This document shows positions 26,401 through 41,493 of a stretch of 64,000 bases of DNA, piece by piece. Source of the DNA: Petrolisthes cinctipes. Its lineage: Eukaryota > Arthropoda > Malacostraca > Decapoda > Porcellanidae. A program made the translations under genes and the position numbers. The notes under the pieces are model-generated. The model was given only the letters and a program-made list of their open reading frames with translations, made no database searches and was not told the origin of the DNA. Position 1 is the stretch's first letter, and every line of letters starts with the position of its first letter. The stretch spans positions 1,360,001-1,424,000 of the forward strand of contig JAWQEG010000292.1 in assembly GCA_033782935.1 (NCBI GenBank). Reading direction: 5' to 3'.

Positions 26401-29400
26401 ACACCCGAAAATTCGATATTTAGAGGTTCCAGAAGGTATCTGTACATGCCTACTCCGTGTTAGAGTATTTTCAAAATACAGGCCAAAAACATACTGAAAA
26501 TCGATCTTTTAGGTGCCCAAAAGTCGATATGTGCATGCATCTTCTGTACCCGTTTATATCTCAAATTCTGGCCTTAAACACCCGAAAATTCAATATTATG
26601 GGGTCCCAGAAGCAATCTGTACATGCCTACTCAGTGTTAGAGTATTTTCGAAATACAGGCCCAAAACATGCTGAAAATCGATATTTTAGATGCTCAAAGT
26701 CAATATGTGCAGGTATCTTCTGTACCCGTTTATATCTCAAATTCAGGCTCAAAACACCCGAAAATTCAATATTTTGGGGTCCCAGAAACAATCTGTACAT
26801 GCCTACACAGTGCTAGAATCTTTTCAAAATATAGGCTAAAAACATGCTGAAAATCGATATTTTAGGTGCCAAAAAATCGATATCTCAAATTCAGTCCCAA
26901 AACACCCGAAAATTCGATATTTAGAGGTCCCAGAAGGTATCTGTACATGCCTACACCGTGTTAGAGTATTTTCAAAATACAGGCCAAAAACATACTGAAA
27001 ATCGATCTATTAGGTGCCCAAAAGTCGATATGTGCATGCATCTTCTGTACCCGTTTATATCTCAAATTCTGGCCCTAAACACCCGAAAATTCGATATTTT
27101 GGGGTCCCAGAAGCGATCTGTACATGCCTACTCCGTGTTAGAGTATTTTCAAAATTCAGGCCCAAAACATGCTTAAAATCGATATTTTTGGTGCCCAAAG
27201 TCAATATGTGCATGTATCTTCTGTACCCGTTTATATCTCAAATTCAGGCTCAAAACACCCGAAAATTCAATATTTTCGGGTCCCAGAAGCAATCTGTACA
27301 TGCCTACTCAGTGCTAGAATATTTTCAAAATATAGGCTAAAAACATGCTAAAAATCGACATTTTAGGTGCCAAAAAATCGATTTCTCAAATTCAGTCCCA
27401 AAACACCCGAAAATTCGATATTTAGAGGTCCCAGAAGGTATCTGTACATGCCTACTCCGTGTTAGAGTATTTTCAAAATACAGGCCAGAAACATACTGAA
27501 AATCGATCTTTTAGATGCCCAAAAGTCGATATGTGCATGCATCTTCTGTACCCGTTTATATCTCAAATTCTGGCCCTAAACACCCGAAAATTCGATATTT
27601 TGGGGTCCCAGAAGCGATCTGTACATGCCTACTCCGTGTTAGAGTATTTTCAAAATTCAGGCCCAAAACATGCTGAAAATCGATATTTTTGGTGCCCAAA
27701 GTCAATATGTGCATGTATCTTCTGTACCCGTTTATATCTCAAATTGAGGCTCAAAACACCCGAAAATTCAATATTTTGGGGTCCCAGAAGCAATCTGTAC
27801 AGTGCTAGAATATTTTCAAAATATAGGCTAAAAACATGCTAAAAATCGATCTTTTAGGTGCCAAAAAGTCGATATCTCAAATTCAGTCCCAAAACACCCG
27901 AAAATTCGATATTTAGGGTTCCCAGAAGCGATCTGTACATGCCTACTCCGTGTTAGAGTATTTTCAAAATACATGCTCAAAACATACTGAAAATCGATCT
28001 TTTAGGTGCACAAAAGTCGATATGTGCATGCATCTTCAGTACCCGTTTATATCTCAAATTCAGGCTCAAAACACCCGAAAATTCAATATTTTGGGGTCCC
28101 AGAAGCGATCTGTACATGCCTACTCCGTGTTAGAGTATTTTCAAAATTCAGGCCCAAAACATGCTGGAAATCGATATTTTTGGTGCCCAAAGTCAATATG
28201 TACATGTATCTTCTGTACCCGTTTATATCTCAAATTCAGGCTCAAAACACCCGAAAATTCAATATTTTGGGGTCCCAGAAGCAATCTGTACATGCCTACT
28301 CAGTGCTAGAATATTTTCAAAATATAGGCTAAAAATATGCTAAAAATCGATCATTTAGGTGCCAAAAAGTCGATATCTCAAATTCAGTCCCAAAACAGCC
28401 GAAAATTCGATATTTAGGGGTTCCAGAAGCGATCTGTACATGCCTACTCCGTGTTAGAGTATTTTCAAAATACATGCTCAAAACATACTGAAAATCGATC
28501 TTTTAGGTGCACAAAAGTCGATATGTGCATGTATCTTCTGTACCCGTTTATATCTCAAATTGAGGCTCAAAACACCCGAAAATTCAATATTTTGGGGTCC
28601 CAGAAGCAATCTGTACAGTGCTAGAATATTTTCAAAATATAGGCTAAAAACATGCTAAAAATCGATCTTTTAGGTGCCAAAAAATCGATTTCTCAAATTC
28701 AGTCCCAAAACACCCGAAAATTCGATATTTAGAGGTCCCAGAAGGTATCTGTACATGCCTACTCCGTGTTAGAGTATTTTCAAAATACAGGCCAGAAACA
28801 TACTGAAAATCGATCTTTTAGGTGCCCAAAAGTCGATATGTGCATGCATCTTCTGTACCCGTTTATATCTCAAAATCTGGCCTTAAACACCCGAAAATTC
28901 GATATTTTGGGGTCCCAGAAGCGATCTGTACATGCCTACTCCGTGTTAGAGTATTTTCAAAATTCAGGCCCAAAACATGCTGAAAATCGATATTTTTGGT
29001 GCCCAAAGTCAATATGTGCATGTATCTTCTGTACCCGTTTATATCTCAAATAGAGGCTCAAAACACCCGAAAATTCAATATTTTGGGGTCCCAGAAGCAA
29101 TCTGTACAGTGCTAGAATATTTTCAAAATATAGGCTAAAAACATGCTAAAAATCGATCTTTTAGGTGCCAAAAAGTCGATATCTCAAATTCAGTCCCAAA
29201 ACACCCGAAAATTCGATATTTAGGGGTCCCAGAAGCGATCTGTACATGCCTACTCCGTGTTAGAGTATTTTCAAAATACATGCTCAAAACATACTGAAAA
29301 TCGATCTTTTAGGTGCACAAAAGTCGATATGTGCATGCATCTTCAGTACCCGTTTATATCTCAAATTCAGGCTCAAAACACCCGAAAATTCAATATTTTG

Positions 29401-30205
29401 GGGTCCCAGAAGCAATCTGTACATGCCTACTCAGTTTTAGAGTATTTTCAAAATTCAGGCCCAAAACATGCTGAAAATCGATATTTTAGATGCCAAAAGT
29501 CAATATGTGCATGTATCTTCTGTACCCGTTTATATCTCAAATTCAGGCTCAAAACCCCAGAAAATTCAATATTTTGGGGTCCCAGAAGCAATCTGTACAT
29601 GCCTACACAGTGCTAGAATATTTTCAAAATATAGGCTAAAAACATGCTAAAAATCGACATTTTAGGTGCCAAAAAATCGATATCTCAAATTCAGTCCCAA
29701 AACACCCGAAAATTCGATATTTAGAGGTCCCAGAAGGTATCTGTACATGCCTACTCCGTGTTAGAGTATTTTCAAAATACAGGCCAAAAACATACTGAAA
29801 ATCGATGTTTTAGGTGCCCAAAAGTCGATATGTGCATGCATCTTCTGTACCCGTTTATATCTCAAATTCTGGCCCTAAACACCCGAAAATTCGATATTTT
29901 GGGGTCCCAGAAGCGATCTGTACATGCCTACTCCGTGTTAGAGTATTTTCAAAATTCAGGCCCAAAACATGCTGAAAATCGATATTTTTGGTGCCCAAAG
30001 TCAATATGTGCATGTATCTTCTATACCCGTTTATATCTCAAATTCAGGCTCAAAACACCCGAAAATTCAATATTTTGGGGTCCCAGAAGCAATCTGTACA
30101 TGCCTACTCAGTGCTAGAATATTTTCAAAATATAGGCTAAAAACATGCTATAAATCGATCTTTTAGGTGCCAAAAAGTCGATATCTCAAATTCAGTCCCA
30201 AAACA

Positions 30206-33200
30206 CCCAAAAATTCGATTTTTAGGGGTCCCAGAAGCGATCTGTACATGCCTACTCCGTGTTAGAGTAATTTCAAAATACATGCTCAAAACATACTGAA
30301 AATCGATCTTTTAGGTGCACAAAAGTCGATATGTGCATGCATCTTCAGTACCCGTTTATATCTCAAATTCAGGCTCAAAACACCCGAAAATTCAATATTT
30401 TGGGGTCCCAGAAGCAATCTGTACATGCCTACTCAGTGTTATAGTATTTTGCAAAATACAGGCCCAAAACATGCTGAAAATAGATATTTTAGATGCCCAA
30501 AGTCAATATGTGCATGTATTTTCTGTACCCGTTTATATCTCAAATTCAGGCTCAAAACACCCGAAAATTCAATATTTTGGGGTCCCAGAAGCAATCTGTA
30601 CATGCCTACACAGTGCTAGAATATTTTCAAAATATAGGCTAAAAACATGCTAAAAATCGACATTTTAGGTGCCAAAAAATCGATATCTCAAATTCAGTCC
30701 CAAAACACCCGAAAATTCGATATTTAGAGGTCCCAGAAGGTATCTGTACATGCCTACTCCATGTTAGAGTATTTTCAAAATACAGGCCAAAAACATACTG
30801 AAAATCGATCTTTTAGGTGCCCAAAAGTCGATATGTGCATGCATCTTCTGTACCCGTTTATATCTCAAATTCTGGCCCTAAACACCCGAAAATTCGATAT
30901 TTTGAGGTCCCAGAAGCGATCTGTACATGCCTACTCCGTGTTAGAGTATTTTCAAAATTCAGGCCCAAAACATGCTGAAAATCGATATTTTTGGTGCCCA
31001 AAGTCAATATGTGCATGTATCTTCTGTACCCGTTTATATCTCAAATTCAGACTCAAAACACCCGAAAATTCAATATTTTGGGGTCCCAGAAGCAATCTGT
31101 ACATGCCTACTCAGTGCTAGAATAATTTCAAAATATAGGCTAAAAACATGCTAAAAATCGATCTTTTAGGTGCCAAAAAGTCGATATCTCAAAATCAGTC
31201 CCAAAACACCCGAAAATTCGATATTTAGGGGTCCCAGAAGCGATCTGTACATGCCTACTCCGTGTTAGAGTATTTTGAAAATACATGCTCAAAACATGCT
31301 GAAAATCGATATTTTAGATGCCCAAAGTCAATATGTGCATGTATCTTCTGTACCCGTTTATATCTCAAATTCAGGCTCAAAACACCCGAAAATTCAATAT
31401 TTTGGGGTCCCAGAAGCAATCTGTACATGCCTACACAGTGCTAGAATATTTTCAAAATATAGGCTAAAAACATGCTAAAAATCGACATTTTAGGTGCCAA
31501 AAAATCGATATCTCAAATTCAGTCCCAAAACACCCGAAAATTCGATATTTAGAGGTCCCAGAAGGTATCTGTACATGCCTACTCCATGTTAGAATATTTT
31601 CAAAATACAGGCCAAAAACATCCTGAAAATCGATCTTTTAGGTGCCCAAAAGTCGATATGTGCATGCATCTTCTGTACCCGTTTATATCTCAAATTCTGG
31701 CCCTAAACACCCGAAAATTCGATATTTTGGGGTCCCAGAAGCGATCTGTACATGCCTACTCCGTGTTAGAGTATTTTCAAAATTCAGGCCCAAAACATGC
31801 TGAAAATCGATATTTTTGGTGCCCAAAGTCAATATGTGCATGTATCTTCTGTACCCGTTTATATCTCAAATTCAGGCTCAAAAACACCCGAAAATTCAAT
31901 ATTTTGGGATCCCAGAAGCAATCTGTACATGCCTACACAGTGCTAGAATATTTTCAAAATATAGGCTAAAAACATGCTAAAAATCGACATTTTAGGTGCC
32001 AAAAAATCGATATCTCAAATTCAGTCCCAAAACACCTAAAAATTCGATATTTAGGGGTCCCAAAAGCGATCTGTACATGCCTACTCCGTGTTAGAGTATT
32101 TTCAAAATACAGGCCAAAATCATACTGAAAATCGATCTTTTAGGTGCACAAAAGTCGATATGTGCATGCATCTTCAGTACCCGTTTATATCTCAAATTCA
32201 GGCTCAAAACACCCGAAAATTCAATATTTTGGGGTCCCAGAAGCAATCTGTACATGCCTACTCAGTGTTAGAGTATTTTCAAAATACAGGCCCAAAACAT
32301 GCTGAAAATCGATATTTTAGATGCCCAAAGTCAATATGTGCATGTATCTTCTGTACCCGTTTATATCTCAAATTCAGGCTCAAAACACCCGAAAATTCAA
32401 TATTTTGGGGTCCCAGAAGCAATCTGTACAGTGCTAGAATATTTTCTAAGTATAGGCTAAAAACATGCTAAAAATCGACATTTTAGGTGCCAAAAAATCG
32501 ATATATCAAATTCAGTCCCAAAACACCCGAAAATTCGATATTTAGAGGTCCCAGAAGGTATCTGTACATGCCTACTCAATGTTAGAGTATTTTCAAAATA
32601 CAGGCCAAAAACATACTGAAAATCGATCTTTTAGGTGCCCAAAAGTCGATATGTGCATGCATCTTCTGTACCCGTTTATATCTCAAATTCTGGCCCTAAA
32701 CACCCGAAAATTCAATATTTTGGGTTCCCAGAAGCGATCTGTACATGCCTACTCCGTGTTAGATTATTTTCAAAATTCAGGCCGAAAACATGCTGAAAAT
32801 CGATATTTTTGGTGCCCAAAGTCAATATGTGCATGTATCTTCTGTACCCGTTTATATCTCAAATTCAGGCTCAAAACACCCGAAAATTCAATATTTTGGG
32901 GTCCCAGAAGCAATCTGTACATGCCTACTCAGTGCTAGAAAATTTTCAAAATATAGGCTAAAAACATGCTAAAAATCGATCTTTTAGGTGCCAAAAAGTC
33001 GATATCTCAAATTCAGTCCCAAAACACCCGAAAATTCGATATTTAGGGGTCCCAGAAGCGATCTGTACATGCCTACTCCGTGTTAGAGTATTTTCAAAAT
33101 ACATGCTCAAAACATACTGAAAATCGATCTTTTAGGTGCACAAAAGTCGATATGTGCATGCATCTTCAGTACCCGTTTATATCTCAAATTCAGGCTCAAA

Positions 33201-36200
33201 ACACCCGAAAATTAAATATTTTGGGGTCCCAGAAGCAATCTGTACATGCCTACTCAGTGTTAGAGTATTTTCAAAATACAGGCCCAAAACATGCTGAAAA
33301 TCGATATTTTAGATGCCCAAAGTCAATATGTGCATGTATCTTCTGTACCCGTTTATATCTCAAATTCAGGCTCAAAACACCCGAAAATTCAATATTTTGG
33401 GGTCCCAGAAGCAATCTGTACATGCCTACACAGTGCTAGAATATTTTCAAAATATAGGCTAAAAACATGCTAAAAATCGACATTTTAGGTGCCAAAAAAT
33501 CGATATCTCAAATTCAGTCCCAAAACACCCGAAAATTCGATATTTAGAGGTCCCAGAAGGTATCTGTACATGCCTACTCCTTGTTAGAGTATTTTCAAAA
33601 TACAGGCCAAAAACATACTGAAAATCGATCTTTTAGGTGCCCAAAAGTCGATATGTGCATGCATCTTCTGTACCCGTTTATATCTCAAATTCTGGCCTTA
33701 AACACCCGAAAATTCAATATTTTGGGGTCCCAGAAGCAATCTGTACATGCCTACTCAGTGTTAGAGTATTTTCGAAATACAGGCCCAAAACATGCTGAAA
33801 ATCGATATTTTAGATGCTCAAAGTCAATATGTGCAGGTATCTTCTGTACCCGTTTATATCTCAAATTCAGGCTCAAAACACCCGAAAATTCAATATTTTG
33901 GGGTCCCAGAAGCAATCTGTACAGTGCTAGAATATTTTCAAAATATAGGCTAAAAACATGCTAAAAATCGATCTTTTAGGTGCCAAAAAGTCGATATCTC
34001 AAATTCAGTCCCAAAACACCCAAAAATTCGATTTTTAGGGGTCCCAGAAGCGATCTGTACATGCCTACTCCGTGTTAGAGTAATTTCAAAATACATGCTC
34101 AAAACATACTGAAAATCGATCTTTTAGGTGCACAAAAGTCGATATGTGCATGCATCTTCAGTACCCGTTTATATCTCAAATTCAGGCTCAAAACACCCGA
34201 AAATTCAATATTTTGGGGTCCCAGAAGCAATCTGTACATGCCTACTCAGTGTTAGAGTATTTTCAAAATACAGGCCCAAAACATGCTGAAAATAGATATT
34301 TTAGATGCCCAAAGTCAATATGTGCATGTATTTTCTGTACCCGTTTATATCTCAAATTCAGGCTCAAAACACCCGAAAATTCAATATTTTGGGGTCCCAG
34401 AAGCAATCTGTACATGCCTACACAGTGCTAGAATATTTTCAAAATATAGGCTAAAAACATGCTAAAAATCGACATTTTAGGTGCCAAAAAATCGATATCT
34501 CAAATTCAGTCCCAAAACACCCGAAAATTCGATATTTAGAGGTCCCAGAAGGTATCTGTACATGCCTACACCGTGTTAGAGTATTTTCAAAATACAGGCC
34601 AAAAACATACTGAAAATCGATCTATTAGGTGCCCAAAAGTCGATATGTGCATGCATCTTCTGTACCCGTTTATATCTCAAATTCTGGCCCTAAACACCCG
34701 AAAATTCGATATTTTGGGGTCCCAGAAGCGATCTGTACATGCCTACTCCGTGTTAGAGTATTTTCAAAATTCAGGCCCAAAACATGCTTAAAATCGATAT
34801 TTTTGGTGCCCAAAGTCAATATGTGCATGTATCTTCTGTACCCGTTTATATCTCAAATTCAGGCTCAAAACACCCGAAAATTCAATATTTTGGGGTCCCA
34901 GAAGCAATTTGTACATGCCTACTCAGTGCTAGAATAATTTCAAAATATAGGCTAAAAACATGCTAAAAATCGATCTTTTAGGTGCCAAAAAGTCGATATC
35001 TCAAAATCAGTCCCAAAACACCCGAAAATTCGATATTTAGGGGTCCCAGAAGCGATCTGTACATGCCTACTCCGTGTTAGAGTATTTTGAAAATACATGC
35101 TCAAAACATGCTGAAAATCGATATTTTAGATGCCCAAAGTCAATATGTGCATGTATCTTCTGTACCCGTTTATATCTCAAATTCAGGCTCAAAACACCCG
35201 AAAATTCAATATTTTGGGGTCCCAGAAGCAATCTGTACATGCCTACACAGTGCTAGAATATTTTCAAAATATAGGCTAAAAACATGCTAAAAATCGACAT
35301 TTTAGGTGCCAAAAAATCGATATCTCAAATTCAGTCCCAAAACACCCGAAAATTCGATATTTAGAGGTCCCAGAAGGTATCTGTACATGCCTACTCCATG
35401 TTAGAATATTTTCAAAATACAGGCCAAAAACATCCTGAAAATCGATCTTTTAGGTGCCCAAAAGTCGATATGTGCATGCATCTTCTGTACCCGTTTATAT
35501 CTCAAATTCTGGCCCTAAACACCCGAAAATTCGATATTTTGGGGTCCCAGAAGCGATCTGTACATGCCTACTCCGTGTTAGAGTATTTTCAAAATTCAGG
35601 CCCAAAACATGCTGAAAATCGATATTTTTGGTGCCCAAAGTCAATATGTGCATGTATCTTCTGTACCCGTTTATATCTCAAATTCAGGCTCAAAAACACC
35701 CGAAAATTCAATATTTTGGGATCCCAGAAGCAATCTGTACATGCCTACACAGTGCTAGAATATTTTCAAAATATAGGCTAAAAACATGCTAAAAATCGAC
35801 ATTTTAGGTGCCAAAAAATCGATATCTCAAATTCAGTCCCAAAACACCTAAAAATTCGATATTTAGGGGTCCCAAAAGCGATCTGTACATGCCTACTCCG
35901 TGTTAGAGTATTTTCAAAATACAGGCCAAAATCATACTGAAAATCGATCTTTTAGGTGCACAAAAGTCGATATGTGCATGCATCTTCAGTACCCGTTTAT
36001 ATCTCAAATTCAGGCTCAAAACACCCGAAAATTCAATATTTTGGGGTCCCAGAAGCAATCTGTACATGCCTACTCAGTGTTAGAGTATTTTCAAAATACA
36101 GGCCCAAAACATGCTGAAAATCGATATTTTAGATGCCCAAAGTCAATATGTGCATGTATCTTCTGTACCCGTTTATATCTCAAATTCAGGCTCAAAACAC

Positions 36201-37200
36201 CCGAAAATTCAATATTTTGGGGTCCCAGAAGCAATCTGTACAGTGCTAGAATATTTTCTAAGTATAGGCTAAAAACATGCTAAAAATCGACATTTTAGGT
36301 GCCAAAAAATCGATATATCAAATTCAGTCCCAAAACACCCGAAAATTCGATATTTAGAGGTCCCAGAAGGTATCTGTACATGCCTACTCAATGTTAGAGT
36401 ATTTTCAAAATACAGGCCAAAAACATACTGAAAATCGATCTTTTAGGTGCCCAAAAGTCGATATGTGCATGCATCTTCTGTACCCGTTTATATCTCAAAT
36501 TCTGGCCCTAAACACCCGAAAATTCAATATTTTGGGTTCCCAGAAGCGATCTGTACATGCCTACTCCGTGTTAGATTATTTTCAAAATTCAGGCCGAAAA
36601 CAGGCTGAAAATCGATATTTTTGGTGCCCAAAGTCAATATGTGCATGTATCTTCTGTACCCGTTTATATCTCAAATTCAGGCTCAAAACACCCGAAAATT
36701 CAATATTTTGGGGTCCCAGAAGCAATCTGTACATGCCTACTCAGTGCTAGAAAATTTTCAAAATATAGGCTAAAAACATGCTAAAAATCGATCTTTTAGG
36801 TGCCAAAAAGTCGATATCTCAAATTCAGTCCCAAAACACCCGAAAATTCGATATTTAGGGGTCCCAGAAGCGATCTGTACATGCCTACTCCGTGTTAGAG
36901 TATTTTCAAAATACATGCTCAAAACATACTGAAAATCGATCTTTTAGGTGCACAAAAGTCGATATGTGCATGCATCTTCAGTACCCGTTTATATCTCAAA
37001 TTCAGGCTCAAAACACCCGAAAATTCAATATTTTGGGGTCCCAGAAGCAATCTGTACATGCCTACTCAGTGTTAGAGTATTTTCAAAATACAGGCCCAAA
37101 ACATGCTGAAAATCGATATTTTAGATGCCCAAAGTCAATATGTGCATGTATCTTCTGTACCCGTTTATATCTCAAATTCAGGCTCAAAACACCCGAAAAT
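30206..37200. repeat. Duplicated 3,812-bp satellite block
   Basis: The variants CACCCAAAAATTCGATTTTT and GAGTAATTTCAAAATAC at about 30,206-30,280 return at 34,018-34,092. Matching variants continue at a 3,812-bp offset (31,262 to 35,074; 31,586 to 35,398; 32,088 to 35,900; 32,579 to 36,391) and fade near 37,200. The 34.57-kb monomer carries an ATCGATCTATTAGG variant that is missing from the expected partner at 30.76 kb but present at 26.96 kb, so part of this block was exchanged with another part of the array. Confidence 0.85.
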
Positions 37201-40200
37201 TCAATATTTTGGGGTCCCAGAAGCAATCTGTACATGCCTACTCAGTGCTAGAATATTTTCAAAATATAGGCTAAAAACATGCTAAAAATCGACATTTTAG
37301 GTGCCAAAAAATCGAAGTCTCAAATTCAGTCCCAAAACACCCGAAAATTCGATATTTAGAGGTCCCAGAAGGTATCTGTACATGCCTATTCCTTGTTAGA
37401 GTATTTTCAAAATACAGGCCAAAAACATACTGAAAATCGATCTTTTAGGTGCCCAAAAGTCGATATGTGCATGCATCTTCTGTACCCGTTTATATCTCAA
37501 ATTCTGGCCCTAAACACCCGAAAATTCGATATTTTGGGGTCCCAGAAGCAATCTGTACATGCCTACTCAGTGTTAGAGTATTTTCAAAATTCAGGCCCAA
37601 AACATGCTGAAAATCGATATTTTTGGTGCCCAAAGTCAATATGAGCATGTATCTTCTATACCCGTTTATATCTCAAATTCAGGCTCAAAACACCCGAAAA
37701 TTCAATATTTTGGGGTCCCAGAAGCAATCTGTACATGCCTACTCAGTGCTAGAATAATTTCAAAATATAGGCTAAAAACATGCTAAAAATCGATCTTTTA
37801 TGTGCCAAAAAGTCGATATCTCAAATTCAGTCCCAAAACACCCGAAAATTCGATATTTAGTGGTCCCAGAAGCGATCTGTACATGCCTACTCCGTGTTAG
37901 AGTATTTTCAAAATACATGCTCAAAACATACTGAAAATCGATCTTTTAGGTGCACAAAAGTCGATATGTGCATGCATCTTCAGTACCCGTTTATATCTCA
38001 AATTCAGGCTCAAAACACCCGAAAATTCAATATTTTGGGGTCCCAGAAGCAATCTGTACATGCCTACTCAGTGTTAGAGTATTTTCAAAATACAGGCCCA
38101 AAACATGCTGAAAATCGATATTTTAGATGCCCAAAGTCAATATGTGCATGTATCTTCTGTACCCGTTTATATCTCAAATTCAGGCTCAAAACACCCGAAA
38201 ATTCAATATTTTGGGGTCCCAGAAGCAATCTGTACATGCCTACACAGTGCTAGAATATTTTCAAAATATAGGCTAAAAACATGCTAAAAATCGACATTTT
38301 AGGTGCCAAAAAATCGATATCTCAAATTCAGCCCCCAAAACACCCGAAAATTCGATATTTAGGGGTCCCAGAAGCGATCTGTACATGCCTACTCCGTGTT
38401 AGAGTATTTTCAAAATACATGCTCAAAACATACTGAAAATCGATCTTTTAGGTGCACAAAAGTCGATATGTGCATGCATCTTCAGTACCCGTTTATATCT
38501 CAAATTCAGGCTCAAAACACCCGAAAATACAATATTTTGGGGTCCCAGAAGCAATCTGTACATGCCTACTCAGTGTTAGAGTATTTTCAAAATACAGGCC
38601 CAAAACATGCTGAAAATCGATATTTTAGATGCCCAAAGTCAATATGTGCATGTATCTTCTGTACCCGTTTATATCTCAAATTAAGGCTCAAAACACCCGA
38701 AAATTCAATATTTTGGGGTCTCAGAAGCAATCTGTACATGCCTACTCAGTGCTAGAATATTTTCAAAATATAGGCTAAAAACATGCTAAAAATCGATCTT
38801 TTAGGTGCCAAAAAATCGATATCTCAAATTCAGTCCCAAAACACCCGAAAATTCGATATTTAGAGGTCCCAGAAGGTATCTGTACATGCCTACTCCTTGT
38901 TAGAGTATTTTCAAAATACAGGCCAAAAACATACTGAAAATCGATCTTTTAGGTGCCCAAAAGTCGATATGTGCATGCATCTTCTGTACCCGTTTATATC
39001 TCAAATTCTGGCCCTAAACACCCGAAAATTCAATATTTTGGGGTCCCAGAAGCAATCTGTACATGCCTACTCAGTGCTAGAATATTTTCAAAATATAGGC
39101 TAAAAATATGCTAAAAATCGATCTTTTAGGTGCCAAAAAGTCGATATCTCAAATTCAGTCCCAAAACACCCGAAAATTCGATATTTAGGGGTTCCAGAAG
39201 CGATCTGTACATGCCTACTCCATGTTAGAGTATTTTCAAAATACATGCTCAAAACATACTGAAAATCGATCTTTTAGGTGCACAAAAGTCGATATGTGCA
39301 TGCATCTTCAGTACCCGTTTATATCTCAAATTCAGGCTCAAAACACCCGAAAATTCAATATTTTGGGGTCCCAGAAGCAATCTGTACATGCCTACTCAGT
39401 GTTAGAGTATTTTCAAAATACAGGCTCAAAACATGCTGAAAATCGATATTTTAGATGCCCAAAGTCAATATGTGCATGTATCTTCTGTACCCGTTTATAT
39501 CTCAAATTCAGGCTCAAAACACCAGAAAATTCAATATTTTGGGGTCCCAGAAGCAATCTGTACATGCCTACACAGTGCTAGAATATTTTCTAAATATAGG
39601 CTAAAAACATGCTAAAAATCGACATTTTAGGTGCCAAAAAATTGATATCTCAAATTCAGTCCCATAACACCCGAAAATTCGATATTTAGAGGTCCCAGAA
39701 GGTATCTGTACATGCCTACTCCGTGTTAGAGTATTTTCAAAATACATGCTCAAAACATACTGAAAATCGATCTTTTAGGTGCCGAAAAGTCGATATGTGC
39801 ATGCATCTTCTGTACCCGTTTATATCTCAAATTCAGGCTCAAAACACCCGAAAATTCAATATTTTGGGGTCCCAGAGGCAATCTGTACATGCCTACTCCG
39901 TGTTAGAGTATTTTCAAAATACAGGCCCAAAACATGCTGAAAATCGATATTTTAGATGCCCAAAGTCAATATGTGCATGTATCTTCTGTACCCGTTTATA
40001 TCTCAAATTCAGGCTCAAAACACCCGAAAATTCAATATTTTGGGGTTCCAGAAGCAATCTGTACATGCCTTCACAGTGCTAGAATATTTTCAAAATATAG
40101 GCTAAAAACATGCTAAAAATCGACATTTTAGGTGCCAAAAAATCGATATCTCAAATTCAGTCCCAAAACACCCGAAAATTCGATATTTAGAGGTCCCAGA

Positions 40201-41493
40201 AGGTATCTGTACATGCCTACTCCGTGTTAGAGTATTTTCAAAATACAGGCCAAAAACATACTGAAAATCGATCTTTTAGGTGCACAAAAGTCGATATGTG
40301 CATGCATCTTCAGTACCCGTTTATATCTCAAATTCAGGCTCAAAACACCCGAAAATTCAATATTTTGGGGTCCCAGAAGCAATCTGTACATGCCTACTCA
40401 GTGTTAGAGTATTTTCAAAATACAGGCCCAAAACATGCTGAAAATCGATATTTTAGATGCCCAAAGTCAATATGTGCATGTATCTTCTGTACCCGTTTAT
40501 ATCTCAAATTCAGGCTCAAAACACCCGAAAATTCAATATTTTGGGTTCCCAGAAGCAATCTGTACATGCCTACACAGTGCTAGAATATTTTCAAAATATA
40601 GGCTAAAAACATGCTAAAAATCGACATTTTAGGTGCCAAAAAATCGATATCTCAAATTCAGTCCCAAAACACCCGAAAATTCGATATTTAGAGGTCCCAG
40701 AAGGTATATGTACATGCCTACTCCGTGTTAGAGTATTTTCAAAATACAGGCCAAAAACATACTGAAAATCGATCTTTTAGGTGCCCAAAAGTCGATATGT
40801 GCATGCATCTTCTGTACCCGTTTATATCTCAAATTCTGGCCCTAAACACCCGAAAATTCGATATTTTGGGGTCCCAGAAGCGATTTGTACATGCCTACTC
40901 CGTGTTAGAGTATTTTCAAAATTCAGGCCCAAAACATGCTGAAAATCGATATTTTTGGTGCCCAAAGTTTTGTGCAAATGTGCATATATCTTCTGTACCC
41001 GTTTATATCTCAAATTCAGGCTCAAAACACCCGAAAATTCAATATTTTGGGGTCCCAGAAGCAATCTGTACAGTGCTAGAATATTTTCAAAATATAGGCT
41101 AAAAACATGCTAAGAATCGATCTTTTAGGTGCCAAAAAGTCGATATCTCAAATTCAGTCCCAAAACACCCGAAAATTCGATATTTAGGGGTCCCAGAAGC
41201 GATCTGTACATGCCTACTCCGTGTTAGAGTATTTTCAAAAATACATGCTCAAAACATACTGAAAATCGATCTTTTAGGTGCACAAAAGTCGATATGTGCA
41301 TGCATCTTCAGTACCCGTTTATATCTCAAATTCAGGCTCAAAACACCCGAAAATTCAATATTTTGGGGTCCCAGAAGCAATCTGTACATGCCTACTCAGT
41401 GTTAGAGTATTTTCAAAATACAGGCCCAAAACATGCTGAAAATCGATATTTTAGATGCCCAAAGTCAATATGTGCATATATCTTCTGTACCCG

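Larger units (their letters stand above)
1..41493. repeat. Large hierarchical satellite DNA array
   Basis: The same A+T-rich unit recurs without a break from the first base to about 41,493. Hallmark words such as GGGGTCCCAGAAGC, CTGTACATGCCTACTC and GAAAATCGATATTTT return at regular spacing. Monomers are 177 bp or 148 bp and all run in the same orientation. The array enters the window from the left and stops abruptly inside a monomer, where the LTR at 41,494 begins. No transposon or gene interrupts it. Long arrays of this kind usually lie in pericentromeric or other heterochromatin; a centromeric role is only inference. Open frames in the array follow from the 177-bp period being a multiple of three and mostly lack ATG starts, so I read the array as non-coding. 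Confidence 0.97.

Noticed and set aside
1..41493. Dozens of open frames of 60-178 codons across the satellite, repeating VLEYFQN- and MCMHL-like words
   Set aside because: They arise because 177 bp is a multiple of three and are open in more than one frame. Most begin at GTG or TTG, and the 148-bp monomer breaks the frame regularly. No protein family is recognisable.
1..41493. CRISPR-like array of direct repeats
   Set aside because: The whole unit is repeated with no unique spacers, the units are 148-177 bp, and the context is eukaryotic.
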